From positions 248,001 to 312,000 of the forward strand of contig NZ_JARHUC010000008.1 in the NCBI RefSeq assembly GCF_029223255.1: 64,000 bases of DNA, written 5' to 3'. Origin of the DNA: Albimonas marina. Its GTDB lineage: Bacteria; Pseudomonadota; Alphaproteobacteria; Rhodobacterales; Rhodobacteraceae. The translations under genes and the position numbers were made by a program. Positions 48,094 to 59,940 of the stretch are shown one piece after another. Below the pieces are notes generated by a model. It made no database searches and was not told the origin of the DNA. It worked only from the letters and a program-made list of their open reading frames with translations. How positions within the stretch are numbered: position 1 is the first letter of the stretch; each line of letters begins with the position of its first letter.

Positions 48094-51000
48094 ATGGACG
48101 GCGCCGGCGACTCCGCCCGAGGATTCATCCGCAGCTTCGTGCCGCGAAGCATCGCCCGCGACGCCGGCCTGCCGGAGACGCGCGGCGACCGGGCGGGATT
48201 CCACCAGGTCGACTTCCCCGCCGCGGTCGCCTTCGTGGACCTCGTCGGCTTCGCCGCGGCCACCGAGAAATACGAGCGCATGGGCCCCGAGGGGGTCGAG
48301 ACCTTCTCGGCCGCGCTCAACCGGGTGTTCGGGGTGATGATCGACGCGATCGCGGCCAGCGGGGGCGAAATCTCGGCCCTGCCCGGCGACGCGCTGATCG
48401 CCTATTGGCGCGCGCCCTCGAAGGCCGCCCTGCCCGGCGTGGCGCGCCGCGCGCTGGACGGCGTGCAGGCGCTGATGACCCTGACCGACCTGCCCCAGGC
48501 CGCGGACGGGGGGCGGCTCGCCTTCCACGCGGGCTTCGCCACGGGGCGCGCGCGCCTGTGCCAGACCGGGCGCGGCGACGGGCACCGGCTGTGGTTCCTC
48601 GCCGGCGACGCGATGGCCGCGGCCGAGGCGGCCTCTGACCGCGCCGAGGCGGGCGAACTGGTGGTGGCCGAGGGCGCCGAGATCGCCGACGCCCCCATGC
48701 GCCTGCCGCCCCGGGAGGAGGCCGACGCCCCCTCGGAGGCGCAGCTCGCCCGCTACATCCCGCCCAGCCTGCGGCCGCGAATCATGGCGGGCCAGCAGTC
48801 CTGGCTGGACGAGCTTCGCTTCGTCTCGGCGGCCTTCATCTCCTGCCCCGACATGGGCGGCGACGGGCCCGAGGGGTTCGCGCGGCTGCAGGCGGCGGCG
48901 ACCACGGTGAAGGCGGTGGTCGACATGCACGGCGGCGCCCTGCAGGGCCTGCTGCCCCACGACGGCCAGGCGGAGTTCCTGGCCGCCTTCGGCATCCCCG
49001 GCCTCGCGCGAGACGACGACGCCGACCGGGCGACGACGGCGATGGTCGAGCTGCGCGCGGCGCTGGCCCAGCAGGGCGTCGCCGCCCATGCCGCGGTGGC
49101 GAGCGGGCCGGCCTTCTGCGGACTGATCGGCTCCCCGCGCTGGCGCACCTACTCGATCCGCGGCTCGGCGGTGAACCGGGCGGCGCGGCTGCTGTCGGCG
49201 GCGATGAAGGGGCCGCCGGCGCTGCTGATCGACGCCGCCACCCAGGCCGCCTGCGACGCCGACGCCTTCGAGATGGAGCCCGTGGCGCCCCTGCGCCTGA
49301 AGGGCATTCCGGGCGAGGTCCCGGCCAGCCGGGTGATCGCCGCCCGCCCCCGCGACGCCGCCCCCCGCGCCGACGCGCCCATCGCCGGCCGGCAGGAGGA
49401 GCTGGCGCGCCTGGAGACGATGCTGGACGCGCTGACCTTCGAGGGCCAGGCCGCCGGCGCCCGCGCCGCGGTGGTCGAGGGCACGCCGGGCATCGGCAAG
49501 TCGGCGCTGCTCGCCGCCGCCGCCGCCGCGGCCGCCGCGCGGGGCTTCCGGGTGCTTCGCTCGGGCTTCGACGGCGGGCGCGTGGCGCCGGTCTACGCGG
49601 CCTGGCGCGCGCCGGTGCGCGCGATGCTGCGGCTGGAGGGGCGCGCGACCCCGTCCGCCGCCGCGCTGGCCGAGGCGCTGGACGCGGCCGGAGAGGATCC
49701 GCGCGCCGCCTCGGCGCTCGCCGCCGCGCTGGGCGCCCCGGTGCGCGCGGGCGAGGAGCCCGGCCAGGCCGAGCGCGCCGACGCCGCCATCCTGGGCCTC
49801 CTGCGCCGCGCCGCCGACCGCGGGCCGGTGGCGCTGGTGCTCGACGACGCCGAGCGGCTCGACACCGCCAGCCTGCGCGTCGCCCAGGCGGCGCTGGCGA
49901 TGGACGCGCCCGTGGCCCTGCTGATCGGCGTGCGCACCGAGCGCGAGGCCGCCGCCGGCGCGATCGAGGCGATGCTCGCCCGCCCCCGGGTGGAGCTGCT
50001 GGCGCTCTCGGAAGTGGACGTCGAGACGGCCGGGCGCCTCGCCGCCGCCCGCCTCGGCGCGGCGGAGGCGGACCCGGAGCTCGCCCGCCTGATCCACGCC
50101 CAGGCCGCGGGCAACCCGCTGTTCGTGCAGGAGCTCGCCCAGGCGCTGATGGAGCAGGGGCTGCTGGCGCTGGAGGATGGGCGCGCGGGCTTCGCCGCCG
50201 GCCGCCCGCGCCCGGCCGAGGCCGACCTGCCCCCCACGCTCGACCGTCTGGTCGTCTCGCGCGTGGACCGGCTGGACGTGGAGGAGCAGCTGACCCTGAA
50301 GGTGGCGAGCGTGGTCGGCCGGCGCTTCACCTCCGCCCAGGTCGGCGCGGTGCATCCCCTCCAGCCCGAGGATGCGGCCTGCCGGGCGCAGTGCGAAGAC
50401 CTCGCCGCCCGCCGCCTGACCCCGGCCGAGCCCGCGGGCGGCTACGCCTTCCTGCACGCCGCCATCCACCGCGCCGTCTACGGGATGCTGACCTTCTCCG
50501 CCCGGCGGGAGCTGCACGGCTCGGCCGCGCGCAGCCTCGAGGCGGGGGGGATCGAGGCCGAGCCGGTGGAGCCGCTGACGCTCGCCGGTCACTGGCTGGC
50601 GGCGGAGGAGCCGGCGCGCGCCCGCCCGCATCTCGCCGCCGCGGGCCTGCAGGCGATGCGCGCCAGCGCCGACCCCGAGGCGCGCGAGGCGCTGGACCGG
50701 GCGCTGGAGATCGAACCGCAGGGCGAGGTGGACCCGATCGACGAGGCGCGGCTGCGCTTCGCGCTGGGGGAGGTGGAATCGCGGCTAGGCGACGGCGCCG
50801 CCTCCCGCCGCCGCTTCGGCGAGGGGCTGGCCCTGCTGGGGGAGCGCTGGCCGCAGGGCCGCGCCGCCGTGGGCCGGGCGATCCTGCGCGAGGCGGGCGT
50901 GCAGATGCTGCGCCGCCGCCGCGGCCCGCCGCACGCCCGGGCGGGCGAGCGCAACGCCCGCGCGCTCGCCGTCTCCCACGGGCTGCAGAAATACGGGCAT

Positions 51001-52083
51001 CTGTTCTTCTTCGAGCAGTCGCTGGAGGAGATGACGCTCGCCATCCTCCAGACCCTGAACCGGGCCGAGGACTCGGGCGATCCGGCCGAGATCCGGCGCG
51101 CCTGCGGCCAGTTCATGCTGACCCTCGACGTCGCCGGCGCGAAGGGCTGGGCCGAGGCCTACGCCCGCCACGCCGAGACCGGCCTGCCGGAGGCGGGCGA
51201 GGGGCCGGTGCGCTCCCACCTCGCGCTGCACCGGCTGAACCGGGGCGAGTGGGCCGCAGCGCGGCGCTGGCTGACCGAGGGACTCGCGGCCTCGGCCGGC
51301 GACCGGCGGCTGGAGCTGGACCTGCGGGTGTTCGAGCGCTCGATGCTGACGCTGCTGGGCGACTACGCCGAGGCGCAGGCGAAGGCCGAGGCGCATTTCC
51401 GCGTGGCGGAGACCTCCCACGACGTGCAGCACCGCTGCTACGCCCGCGTGGCCAAGGCCGAGCTGGCCCTGCGCCAGGGCCGGCGGGACGAGGCGAAGGC
51501 CTGGCTGGAGGAGGCGCGCGCCCACCTGCTGCCGGCCTTCGTGGACGACGCGCTGATGCTCTACGGCCCGCTGGCCGAGATCCGGCTGGCGGAGGGCGAC
51601 GCGGCCGAGGCCTGGCGGCTCGCGACCGAGCAGCTCGCCCGGATCCGCAAGACGCCGAGCTTCGGCTACTACGCCGCCGACGCGATGGCCTGCGTGGCCT
51701 GGACGCTGGTGCGGCTGGCCGAGGGCGCGCCCCCGCCCGGCGCGACGGCGCGCGAGACCGCGCAGGCGGCGGACCGGGCGGTGAAGGCGATGGACGGGCT
51801 CGCCCGCCGCTTCCCGCCGGCGGAGCCGCGCGCGGGCGCGATCCGCGCCCGCCGGCTCGCCGGCCAGGGGCGCGCGGCGAAGGCCGTCGCCGCGGCCGAG
51901 CAGGCCGTGCGCCGCGCCCAGGCGCTGGAGATGCGCTTCGACGAGGCGGTGGCCCGCCAGGCGCTGGCCCATGCAAGGGGCGCGGGCCCCGACGCCCGCG
52001 CGCAGGCGCTGCTGGAGGAGCTGGGGCTGAGCGCCCCGGGCCTGGGCGCCTGGCCCGCCGCCGACCGACCCGCCGCCGGCTGA
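48094..52083 (+). CDS. Soluble-adenylyl-cyclase-like protein: two cyclase domains, ATPase, TPR-like region
   Basis: 1329 residues, start chosen at 48094 because AGGGGG lies about 5 nt upstream (an ATG at 48091 is too close). First cyclase domain (about 40-200) has both metal aspartates, D49 in FVDLVGF and D99 in LPGDALIA, but its transition-state Asn/Arg are not seen. Second domain (about 240-420) lacks the first Asp (FISCPDMGG) but has N361 and R365 in VNRAARLL. The two halves could form one active site, as in mammalian soluble cyclase. An NTPase domain follows with Walker A GTPGIGKS (K469) and Walker B LVLDDAE. The C-terminal 500 residues are Ala/Glu-rich helical pairs of TPR type. It probably makes cAMP in response to a cytosolic signal. 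Confidence 0.85.
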   Translation: MDGAGDSARGFIRSFVPRSIARDAGLPETRGDRAGFHQVDFPAAVAFVDLVGFAAATEKYERMGPEGVETFSAALNRVFGVMIDAIAASGGEISALPGDALIAYWRAPSKAALPGVARRALDGVQALMTLTDLPQAADGGRLAFHAGFATGRARLCQTGRGDGHRLWFLAGDAMAAAEAASDRAEAGELVVAEGAEIADAPMRLPPREEADAPSEAQLARYIPPSLRPRIMAGQQSWLDELRFVSAAFISCPDMGGDGPEGFARLQAAATTVKAVVDMHGGALQGLLPHDGQAEFLAAFGIPGLARDDDADRATTAMVELRAALAQQGVAAHAAVASGPAFCGLIGSPRWRTYSIRGSAVNRAARLLSAAMKGPPALLIDAATQAACDADAFEMEPVAPLRLKGIPGEVPASRVIAARPRDAAPRADAPIAGRQEELARLETMLDALTFEGQAAGARAAVVEGTPGIGKSALLAAAAAAAAARGFRVLRSGFDGGRVAPVYAAWRAPVRAMLRLEGRATPSAAALAEALDAAGEDPRAASALAAALGAPVRAGEEPGQAERADAAILGLLRRAADRGPVALVLDDAERLDTASLRVAQAALAMDAPVALLIGVRTEREAAAGAIEAMLARPRVELLALSEVDVETAGRLAAARLGAAEADPELARLIHAQAAGNPLFVQELAQALMEQGLLALEDGRAGFAAGRPRPAEADLPPTLDRLVVSRVDRLDVEEQLTLKVASVVGRRFTSAQVGAVHPLQPEDAACRAQCEDLAARRLTPAEPAGGYAFLHAAIHRAVYGMLTFSARRELHGSAARSLEAGGIEAEPVEPLTLAGHWLAAEEPARARPHLAAAGLQAMRASADPEAREALDRALEIEPQGEVDPIDEARLRFALGEVESRLGDGAASRRRFGEGLALLGERWPQGRAAVGRAILREAGVQMLRRRRGPPHARAGERNARALAVSHGLQKYGHLFFFEQSLEEMTLAILQTLNRAEDSGDPAEIRRACGQFMLTLDVAGAKGWAEAYARHAETGLPEAGEGPVRSHLALHRLNRGEWAAARRWLTEGLAASAGDRRLELDLRVFERSMLTLLGDYAEAQAKAEAHFRVAETSHDVQHRCYARVAKAELALRQGRRDEAKAWLEEARAHLLPAFVDDALMLYGPLAEIRLAEGDAAEAWRLATEQLARIRKTPSFGYYAADAMACVAWTLVRLAEGAPPPGATARETAQAADRAVKAMDGLARRFPPAEPRAGAIRARRLAGQGRAAKAVAAAEQAVRRAQALEMRFDEAVARQALAHARGAGPDARAQALLEELGLSAPGLGAWPAADRPAAG

Positions 52084-52173
52084 CCCGCCGCCGACCGCCC
52101 CCCTCCGACCGAGCCCCCTCCGCCCGAGCCCCTTGAGACCGACCGGGGCGCCCGGGCGGCCCGGGCGCGCGCC

Positions 52174-54744
<2,571 letters not shown>

Positions 54745-54747
54745 GTC

Positions 54748-54775
54748 TTGACCCTCCCCTGGTCGGCGCTAACCT
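54748..54775 (+). promoter_or_regulatory. Weak candidate promoter for the receiver-kinase pair
   Basis: TTGACC at 54748-54753 and TAACCT at 54770-54775 with a 16-bp spacer, in the short space between cheB-cheR and the receiver gene. The -10 is poor. Confidence 0.33.
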
Positions 54776-54823
54776 TGCGCGCGTACCCAAACATCGCAGG
54801 TCATCCACCGGGAGAGAAGAGCA

Positions 54824-55207
54824 TTGGCCCGCGTCCTGATCGCCGACGACGAAGCCGCCTACCTCGACGTGTTCTGCGAGGGACTCGAGGCGAAGGGCCA
54901 TGAGGTCACGGGCGTGACCGATGGCGAGCAGCTCCTGGCCCGCCTGAAGGCGGCCGAATACGACATCGTGTTCATCGACGTGGTGATGGCCGGCGGGGGC
55001 GCGATCACGCTGTCCCACGCCGTCGAGCGCGTCGCTCCGGAGATGCCGGTGGTGGTGATCACCGGCCGGATCGAGCTGATCGAATCGCCCCTGCTGCGGC
55101 AGGGCCTGCGGAGCACGGTCGCGAAGGTCCACAAGACCGCCTCGCTCGACCAGCTCGACCAGATCGTGCGCCGCCATGCGCGCCGCGCGATCGGAGCCGG
55201 AGAATGA
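54824..55207 (+). CDS. Single-domain response regulator receiver
   Basis: 127-residue CheY-like receiver without an output domain. Acidic pocket D8/D9 (LIADDE), phosphoacceptor D52 (VFIDVVM), T80 (VVVITGR) and a lysine near 104 (KVHKTA) are present. The start codon is TTG at 54824, preceded by GGAGAG about 8 nt upstream. Its stop overlaps the ATG of the downstream hybrid kinase by 4 nt, so the kinase is the likely phosphodonor. It may act by protein contact or as a phosphate sink. Confidence 0.88.
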   Translation: MARVLIADDEAAYLDVFCEGLEAKGHEVTGVTDGEQLLARLKAAEYDIVFIDVVMAGGGAITLSHAVERVAPEMPVVVITGRIELIESPLLRQGLRSTVAKVHKTASLDQLDQIVRRHARRAIGAGE

Positions 55208-57687
55208 CCGGCGCGATCACCGGCTCCTCCGAACCCGGTCCGAGATGCCAGGGGTCCGCGGACCCCTTCGCCGCGGCGCGACGGGAGACGCGGCGGCGGC
55301 TCGAGGCCTGGGCGGGCGGCCTCGCGGGGGTGGTGCTGATCACCTCGCTGGCGACGCTGCTGCTGGGCTGGGGGCTGGGCCTCGACGCGCTGGTGCGGAT
55401 CGACGTGTCGGCGCCGGCGATGGTGCCGCCGACGGCGATGTGCCTCTCGGCGCTCGCGGCCGCCCTGCTGCTGCGCCTGCCGCCCGGATGGAGCCGGGCC
55501 GCCGCGGCCGCCCCGAAGCTGGCGGAGGCGCAGGGCCGCTCGACCTGGACGCTGGCCGGGATCGCGCTGGCGACGGCGGCGGGGATCTACGCCGCCGTGC
55601 GCATCGCGACCACCGTCTTCGCCTACATCCAGGCCCCGCCCGAGGCGGGCGACCGCATGGCGCTGGGCACCTCGGTCGGGGTGCTGCTGGCGGCGATCTG
55701 CGCCGTGGCGGCGACGGGCCACGGGCGGCTGGCGGACCGCACGGTCTCGATCCTGTGCGCGCTGGGCGCGACGCTGACGCTGACCGCGCTGGGCACCTGG
55801 GTGCTGGATCGCGACGCCTACGACACCACTCTGGCTTTCGTGGGGATGTCGCCGCAGACCTCGGCGGCGCTGACGATGATGTTCATGGCGACCCTGCTGT
55901 CGCGACCCGACTTCCAGCTGATGCGCAACGCCTCGGGGCCCGGGGTGGGCAGCCGGGCGGCGCGGATCCTGCTGCCGCTGTCGCTGCTGGGTCCGCTGCT
56001 GCTGGCCGAGCTCGCCATTCTCGCCGCCGACCGGGGCCTGCTGGACGTCAGCGTGCTGGCCAACGCCCTGGGCGCGGCGCTGGCGATGACCGCCGCGGCG
56101 ACCGTCCTGCGCCTGGCCGGCCTGCGCAACCGGGAGGAGGCGCAGGCCCGCCGGCAGGAGGCGCAGATGCGCGCCGCCCTTGACGGCATCGACGCGGCCG
56201 TCTTCGTCTTCGGCCCCGACCGCCGCCTGCGCATGACCAACCGCGGGGCGGAGCGGCTGAGCGCCGGCGCCCGCTCCCCCGCCCGCTGGCTGTTCGAGGA
56301 ACGCTTCCACGCGCTGGGCGACCGGCGTCGCCTGCGCCCCGAGGAATCCCCCGCCCGCCGCCTGCTGGAGGGGACGCGCCGCCACGACCTGTGGGTGGGC
56401 TGGATGGACCCGGGCGGGGCCGAGCACGCGCTGCGCTTCGGCCTGCGGCGGCCGGCGGATGGGGAGCTCCAGGTCCTCTCGGTCCAGGACGAGACCCAGG
56501 GCTGGGCGCTGCGCGAGAACCTGAGCCGGACCGAGCGGCTGGACGCCATCGGCCAGATGGCCGGGGGCGTGGCGCACGAGACCGCCAACATCTTCGGCGT
56601 GATCCGGCTGAGCGCCGACACCGCCCTGCTGGCCGGCGACGCCGAGACCACGGACCGGCGGCTGCGCGCGATCCAGCTCGCCTGCGGCCGCGGCGCCGAG
56701 CTGACCGAGCGGCTGCTGGCGCTGGTGCGCAACCGCGCGGCGGAGGCCGAGTCCATCGACCTCGCCCCGGCGCTGGAGGAGGCGGTGGAGATCGCCCGCG
56801 CCGCCCTGCCCGACACGATCCGCATCGAGCTCGCGCCCCTGCCCGAGGGGACGCGGATCCACGCCGCGCCCGTGGACCTGCAGGCGGCGGTGCTGAACCT
56901 GGCGGTGAACGCGCGCAACGCCATCCTCGAGCATCGGGCCGCGGCGGCGAAGGACGGCGGCGGGGACGCGTCCCGGCCCGCGGGCGGCCTGATCCGCATC
57001 TCGGCCACGCGCAACGGCGCCCTGCGCCTGACGGTGGCCGACGACGGGCCCGGCATGCCGGAATGGCTGCTGAGCCGCGCGGCCGAACCGTTCTACACCA
57101 CCCGCCTGACCGAGGGCGGCAGCGGCCTGGGGCTGGCGATGGTCGACACGTTCGCGCGCCGGCTGGGCGGGACGATGGAGCTGGCCTCGTCTCCCGGCCA
57201 GGGGGTGGAGGCGACGCTGGTCCTGCCCCTGAACGGCGCCGTCGCCGGCGACCCGCCGCACAGGGAGGACGAGGAGAGCGCGCCCCTGCGCCTCGGCCCC
57301 CGGCGCCTGGCGGGCCGGCGGATCCTGGTGGTCGAGGAGGATCCCGGCTTCGGCGGCCTGGTGCTGGAGCTGCTGGAGACGGTCGGCGCCGTCGCCGTCA
57401 CGGCGCGCACCGCAGAGGAGGCGCTGGAGCTGGCGCACGCCGGCCCGCGCTTCGACCTGCTGCTGACCGACGTGCTGCTGCCCGGCCGCATCGGCGGCCT
57501 GCGCCTGGCCGAGCGGATCCAGACCGAGCCCCTGCAGGCCGCGCAGGGCCGGACGCCGGTGGTCTACATGTCCAGCTACGTCGATCCGCTGGAGCGCGAC
57601 GCGCCCCATGTCCCGGGCCTGTTCCTGCGCAAGCCGGTGGGCGCGGCCACGCTGGTCAACGCGCTCGACATCAGCCTCGCGGACTGA
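55204..57687 (+). CDS. Membrane hybrid histidine kinase with C-terminal receiver
   Basis: 827 residues. About eight hydrophobic helices fill residues 35-300, a MASE-like sensor. A PAS-like segment follows (MRAALDGIDAAVFVF, then NREEAQARR before it). The phosphoacceptor is H458 in GVAHETANIFGVI; the motif is altered from the usual HDFNNLL, though the ExxN phosphatase pattern remains. The ATPase domain has NLAVNARNAI (N box), DDGPGMP (G1), FYTTRLTEGGSGLGLAMV (F and G2). The receiver has D756 (LLLTDVLLPG) and K in LFLRKPV. It is coupled to the upstream receiver and converges with the GGDEF-EAL gene. Confidence 0.92.
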   Translation: MTGAITGSSEPGPRCQGSADPFAAARRETRRRLEAWAGGLAGVVLITSLATLLLGWGLGLDALVRIDVSAPAMVPPTAMCLSALAAALLLRLPPGWSRAAAAAPKLAEAQGRSTWTLAGIALATAAGIYAAVRIATTVFAYIQAPPEAGDRMALGTSVGVLLAAICAVAATGHGRLADRTVSILCALGATLTLTALGTWVLDRDAYDTTLAFVGMSPQTSAALTMMFMATLLSRPDFQLMRNASGPGVGSRAARILLPLSLLGPLLLAELAILAADRGLLDVSVLANALGAALAMTAAATVLRLAGLRNREEAQARRQEAQMRAALDGIDAAVFVFGPDRRLRMTNRGAERLSAGARSPARWLFEERFHALGDRRRLRPEESPARRLLEGTRRHDLWVGWMDPGGAEHALRFGLRRPADGELQVLSVQDETQGWALRENLSRTERLDAIGQMAGGVAHETANIFGVIRLSADTALLAGDAETTDRRLRAIQLACGRGAELTERLLALVRNRAAEAESIDLAPALEEAVEIARAALPDTIRIELAPLPEGTRIHAAPVDLQAAVLNLAVNARNAILEHRAAAAKDGGGDASRPAGGLIRISATRNGALRLTVADDGPGMPEWLLSRAAEPFYTTRLTEGGSGLGLAMVDTFARRLGGTMELASSPGQGVEATLVLPLNGAVAGDPPHREDEESAPLRLGPRRLAGRRILVVEEDPGFGGLVLELLETVGAVAVTARTAEEALELAHAGPRFDLLLTDVLLPGRIGGLRLAERIQTEPLQAAQGRTPVVYMSSYVDPLERDAPHVPGLFLRKPVGAATLVNALDISLAD

Positions 57688-57706
57688 GCGGCGCGCGGAG
57701 CGGGGA

Positions 57707-57729
57707 CCGCCGCCGGGCGCCTGCGGCGG
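57707..57729. terminator. Hairpin between convergent hybrid kinase and GGDEF-EAL genes
   Basis: Perfect 7-bp stem CCGCCGC/GCGGCGG with a 9-nt loop in the 51-nt gap between the two stops. No T-tract on either side. Confidence 0.4.
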
Positions 57730-57738
57730 CCGGACACG

Positions 57739-59802
57739 TCAGGGCCGGGCTTCGGGCGGGGCCTCGGGCGGGGCCGCGACGGGCGGCGCCGAGGGGACGG
57801 GGGCGACGTCGTAGACCGCGCGCGCGCCCTCCAGCGCCTCGGGCGGCAGGGGGCGGGCGAAGAAGTCGCCCTGCCCGATCCGCGCGCCCATGTCCCGCAG
57901 CCCGGCGAGCTGCTCGCGCGTCTCCACCCCCTCGACCACCACGTCGAGGCCGGTGCGCGCGGCGATGGCGATGATCGCCTCGATCACCGCGCGGTCGTGC
58001 ACGCCGTCGCGCATCCGCCGCACGAAGCGGCGGTCGATCTTGAGCACGTCGATGGGCCAGCGGCCCAGGTGCTGGAGCCCGCCGTAACCGGTGCCGAAAT
58101 CGTCCATCGCCAGCCGCGCGCCGCGGGCCCGAAGCTCGGACAGGTTGCGGTAGATCTGGCCGTTGGCGTCGCCCAGCAGGATGTTCTCGGTCACCTCCAG
58201 CGTGATCGCCGACCAGTCGAAGCCGCGGTCGGCCAGCTCCGCCTGCAGGTCGAAGGCGAACTCGGGGTTCATCAGGTCGAGCGCGGTGAGGTTCACCGCC
58301 AGCCGCGACCGCGCGACCGTGGCCGCGTGCTCGGTCCCCCGCCAGGCGGCGCGCCAGGCGGCGAACCGCTCCAGCCCCTCGCTGACCATGGCGCGGGTCA
58401 CCAGCTCGGCCTTGCGGTGGTCGGAGAAGATGGCGCCGAAGTCGCTGGGCGCCAGCACCGCCCCGTCCTCGTCGATCCAGCGGGCCAGCACCTCGAACCC
58501 CGCGCAGGCGCCGGAGCGCAGGTCCACCAGCGGGTGGAAGTAGGGCACGATCCGGTTGCGCTTGATCGCCGCCTGGAAGCGCCGCTCCAGCTCGCGCCCG
58601 TTGAAGCGGCGGTGCAGGCGGGGCTGGTAGACGACGGTCGTGCCGCGGCCGGAATCCTTGGCGGCGTAGAGGGCGGCGTCCGCCGCCTCGAACAGCTGCC
58701 GGAAGCGGTCGGAATGGTCGGGGAACAGGCCCACGCCCACGCTGATCCGCCCCAGGTCCGGCTTGCCCAGCAGCGCCGCCGCCCGCAGCACCGAGCTGCG
58801 GCAGCGCTGCAGGAGGCTCGTCAGATAGGCCGTCCCCTGGCGCGGCAGCGGCACGAGGGCCGCGAACTCGTCCCCGCCGATGCGGCCGAACAGCGCCTCG
58901 TCCGGCAGGGCGGCGCCCAGGGTGCGGGCGATGCCCTGGATGTAGACGTCGCCGAAGGCGTGGCCGAAGACGTCGTTGATCCGCTTGAGGTGGTCGATGT
59001 CCACCAGCAGCAGCGCCCAGGCGCCGCCCCCCGTCTCGAGCCGGGAGCGCGCGCCGGCGCGGAAGGCGCGGGTGTTGGCGAGGCCGGTCAGCGGGTCGGA
59101 ATCCGCGCGTCGGGCGAGCTCGCGGCAGCGCCGTTCGCTGGCGCGCAGGTCCTCCTCCCGCGCGGACCCGTCGAGCAGCGCGGCCAGCGACGTCGCGAGC
59201 AGCGGCGCCAGCGCCGCGAGGTCGGGGCGCGTCGCCGCCTGGGGCGGGAAGGCGAAGGCCGCCGCGCCCAGCCGCGCGCCGTCGGCGCCGATCAGCGCGA
59301 CGCCCTCCAGCGAGGAGCCGTCCGCCGCCCGCCGCGGCGCCAGGCGCCAGCCGGCGGCGGCGGCGTCGGCGGAGTGGGCGCGGGGCGTCGGCGGCTCGGG
59401 GGCCAGCAGGTCGCGGCACAGGCGGTCGAGCGCCGCGTCGACGTCGAGGGAGAGCGCGCTCGGCCCGTCGGGCGCCTCGGCCTCCTCCGCCTCGTCGGGG
59501 CCGGAGGAGGCGGCGCAGAGCGCGACGGCGGGCGCCGGCGCGCCGGGGAAGGCCGCCTCGCGCCCCGCCGCCGTCACCCGGCAGCGCAGGGCGCCCGCGG
59601 CCGCCCGCGCCGCGGCGGCGAGGCCCGCGAGGTCCGGCGCGCCGCCCGCGCGCGCCGCAGCGTCGGCGCCCCGCGCGGGCAGGCGCGCGCCGGACCGGGG
59701 ACGCTGGGGCGGCGGGCTCGGCGGCTCCGGCGCGAGGTCGGACGCGTCGGCCGCCGGCGGACGCAGCCGCCGTTCAGCCTCCCGGATAGAATGCGGATCC
59801 AA
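57739..59802 (-). CDS. GGDEF-EAL cyclic-di-GMP protein
   Basis: 687-residue cytoplasmic protein with an Ala/Pro-rich N-terminus and a GAF-like region (about 60-220), then GGDEF and EAL domains. The diguanylate cyclase motif is intact, IGGDEFAAL near 308. The EAL motif reads GFEVLARW near 434, a common variant, and the later NLTALDLMNPEF, DDFGTGYGGL and KIDRRFV metal and catalytic stretches are present. It could make or break c-di-GMP. The start is TTG at 59802, with GGGGGAA about 8 nt upstream. Confidence 0.9.
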   Translation of the reverse strand: MDPHSIREAERRLRPPAADASDLAPEPPSPPPQRPRSGARLPARGADAAARAGGAPDLAGLAAAARAAAGALRCRVTAAGREAAFPGAPAPAVALCAASSGPDEAEEAEAPDGPSALSLDVDAALDRLCRDLLAPEPPTPRAHSADAAAAGWRLAPRRAADGSSLEGVALIGADGARLGAAAFAFPPQAATRPDLAALAPLLATSLAALLDGSAREEDLRASERRCRELARRADSDPLTGLANTRAFRAGARSRLETGGGAWALLLVDIDHLKRINDVFGHAFGDVYIQGIARTLGAALPDEALFGRIGGDEFAALVPLPRQGTAYLTSLLQRCRSSVLRAAALLGKPDLGRISVGVGLFPDHSDRFRQLFEAADAALYAAKDSGRGTTVVYQPRLHRRFNGRELERRFQAAIKRNRIVPYFHPLVDLRSGACAGFEVLARWIDEDGAVLAPSDFGAIFSDHRKAELVTRAMVSEGLERFAAWRAAWRGTEHAATVARSRLAVNLTALDLMNPEFAFDLQAELADRGFDWSAITLEVTENILLGDANGQIYRNLSELRARGARLAMDDFGTGYGGLQHLGRWPIDVLKIDRRFVRRMRDGVHDRAVIEAIIAIAARTGLDVVVEGVETREQLAGLRDMGARIGQGDFFARPLPPEALEGARAVYDVAPVPSAPPVAAPPEAPPEARP

Positions 59803-59940
59803 AACGGACGTTCCCCCAGACGCTTGGACCGATGGTCCCCTGCGCCATCTCGGGAGAGATTCGTTAACAACGGGTTACTCCGACCCGCTGAAAGCTCGCC
59901 CCGTCGTCCGTCGGGATCGGGGCCCGGTCGGGATCCGCGC

